From contig JAGAIH010000163.1 of NCBI GenBank assembly GCA_017626655.1, positions 1-7,770 on the forward strand: DNA of 7,770 bases, given 5' to 3'. Positions 6,520 to 7,770 of this stretch are shown piece by piece. How positions within the stretch are numbered: the first letter of the stretch is position 1; each line of letters begins with the position of its first letter. The DNA is from Clostridia bacterium (GTDB lineage Bacteria > Bacillota_A > Clostridia > Oscillospirales > CAG-272). The position numbers were made by a program, and so were the translations under genes. Under the pieces are notes generated by a model. It searched no databases, was not told where the DNA came from, and saw only the letters and a program-made list of their open reading frames with translations.

Positions 6520-7770
6520 GTGATTCCGATTTTACCGCTTGAAATCATGACCGACAAGGTGTCAGCGGCACTGAAAGCCCACGGCATCGACCCCGCCTCC
6601 CCCGACATGTGCCTGAAATTGGATCAGGACATGAAGGGCGACTACGGTGAGGTCTGGCTGGTCTACTCCCGCGCGGATGGAAGCATCTACCGCGTGATCG
6701 GAGACGAGGTAGAGACCTTCCCCCTCGCCCGCATGACCGCCCCCTACATCGACAACTACACCACCTCCAACCGCCTCCAGGTCCACCTCCACGCCGAGGA
6801 CGATCTGCCCCCCGAGCAGGGCGAGATGACCGACGACGAGTTCCGCGAGGTCAAGAAGGCCTACGCGAACAGTGGCACTACCGTGGTGCTGGGCTTCTGC
6901 ACCAACAGCGTCAAGCTCAAGCTCCTGGCCTTCGTGGGGCTGTGGGAGCGCCTGGACCGCGGGGAGGAGATCGCCGATGACGACGGCATCTTCAACCAGT
7001 TCGAGCGGGCCTGCCCCAAGTGCGGGCGGATGTACCGCGACCCCAAGAGCCGCGTCTGCGAGCATTGCGTCAACAAGAAGGGCGTCATGGGACGGCTTAT
7101 GGGCTACTTCATGGTCTTCAAGAAGCAGGTCTTCGTCGTGCTTCTTTGCCTCCTGGCCACCACAGCCCTGTCCCTGGTGAATCCCATCGTCAGCGGTAGC
7201 ATCCTCTTCGACCAGGTCATCAGCGAGCCTACCTTTGACGCGGTCACGGGGGAGCAGCTGACGGGTCTTATGCACGAGGAGAAGTACGTGTACATCTGGG
7301 TGGGCGTGCTGACGGGCATGGCCCTGCTCTCCATGGGCATCGGCATCATCCAGAACCGCACCAACGCCTACCTCTCCACCCGCGTGACGCGAAACATGAA
7401 GAACGACATCTTCCGCGCCATGCAGAGGCTGTCCCTCTCCTACTTCAACGCCAACCCCACGGGTAAGCTCATCAACCGCGTCAACTACGACGCCGAGCGC
7501 ATCCGCAGCTTCTTCATCGACGGCGTGCCCTACTTCATCAGCCACGTCTTGTCCTACATCGTGCTGACGGTTCTGCTCTTCTGCATGAACTGGAAGCTGA
7601 CCCTCATCCTCTACGCTCCCATCATCCCCGTGGTACTGATTCTGAAGTTCGCCCTGCCCAAGCTCTGGAAGTGCTACTCCCACCAGTGGCGGCGCTCCTC
7701 CTCCATGAACACCATGATGAACGATTCCCTGTCGGGCATCCGCGTGGTCAAGGCCTTCGCCAAGGAGGAC
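6520..7770 (+). CDS. ABC exporter subunit with N-terminal zinc ribbon (partial, 3' end beyond window)
   Basis: The frame is open from GTG 6520 to the last base, 417 codons. GTG is chosen because AGGA lies 6 nt before it; the next start, ATG 6547, has no ribosome site. Residues 1-160 are soluble, mixed alpha/beta in character, and I do not recognise them. Residues 165-183 form a four-cysteine zinc ribbon (CPKC, 11 residues, CEHC). From about residue 203 the membrane domain of a type-I ABC exporter begins, with helices near 203-225 and 257-277. The typical coupling stretch LSYFNANPTGKLINRVNYDAE follows, then two more helices. The ATPase domain must lie past the window end. Similar zinc-ribbon half-transporters, some tied to the DUF1854/cyanophycin-associated group, exist in Firmicutes as I recall; that link is tentative. 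Substrate is unknown. It is divergent from xpt. Confidence 0.88.
   Translation, partial: MIPILPLEIMTDKVSAALKAHGIDPASPDMCLKLDQDMKGDYGEVWLVYSRADGSIYRVIGDEVETFPLARMTAPYIDNYTTSNRLQVHLHAEDDLPPEQGEMTDDEFREVKKAYANSGTTVVLGFCTNSVKLKLLAFVGLWERLDRGEEIADDDGIFNQFERACPKCGRMYRDPKSRVCEHCVNKKGVMGRLMGYFMVFKKQVFVVLLCLLATTALSLVNPIVSGSILFDQVISEPTFDAVTGEQLTGLMHEEKYVYIWVGVLTGMALLSMGIGIIQNRTNAYLSTRVTRNMKNDIFRAMQRLSLSYFNANPTGKLINRVNYDAERIRSFFIDGVPYFISHVLSYIVLTVLLFCMNWKLTLILYAPIIPVVLILKFALPKLWKCYSHQWRRSSSMNTMMNDSLSGIRVVKAFAKED

Overview
The window looks like chromosomal DNA of a gut-type Firmicute, probably a Clostridia member related to Oscillospiraceae/Ruminococcaceae. The reasons are GC-rich coding sequence with strong C/G preference at third codon positions, AT-rich intergenic DNA with good sigma-A-type promoters, strong AGGAGG-type ribosome binding sites, and a short palindromic GTAGGG-type repeat of a kind I associate with such genomes. 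Placement to genus is not possible from this sequence.

Layout. Positions 1-279 are non-coding and hold a small MITE-like repeat (37-173) and the terminator (229-264) of the minus-strand operon. Positions 280-5243 carry a four-gene minus-strand ABC importer operon of the BMP/nucleoside type. In transcription order it encodes a substrate-binding lipoprotein (5243-4038), a double-ATPase protein (3921-2356), and two permeases (2363-1251 and 1254-280). The last three genes overlap by 4-8 bp. A strong hairpin with a T-run separates the lipoprotein gene from the ATPase gene and probably sets subunit ratios. The operon has its own promoter (5333-5361). Upstream on the same strand is xpt, xanthine phosphoribosyltransferase (6038-5463), with its own promoter (6117-6145).

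Positions 6039-6519 are a divergent intergenic region. The plus-strand promoter there (6354-6381) drives a roughly 130-nt leader with visible hairpins. It is followed by a gene starting at GTG 6520 and running off the window end. That gene encodes an ABC exporter subunit with an unusual soluble N-terminal region and a four-cysteine zinc ribbon ahead of the membrane domain.

Functionally, the minus-strand genes form a purine salvage unit: the ABC system probably brings nucleosides into the cell, and Xpt converts xanthine (and probably guanine) to nucleotides with PRPP. No purine riboswitch is visible before either promoter, so regulation may depend on proteins or leader structures. The divergent exporter has no evident role in this pathway. 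The least ordinary items are that exporter's N-terminus and leader, the intra-operon hairpin, and the nested palindromes of the repeat at 37-173.
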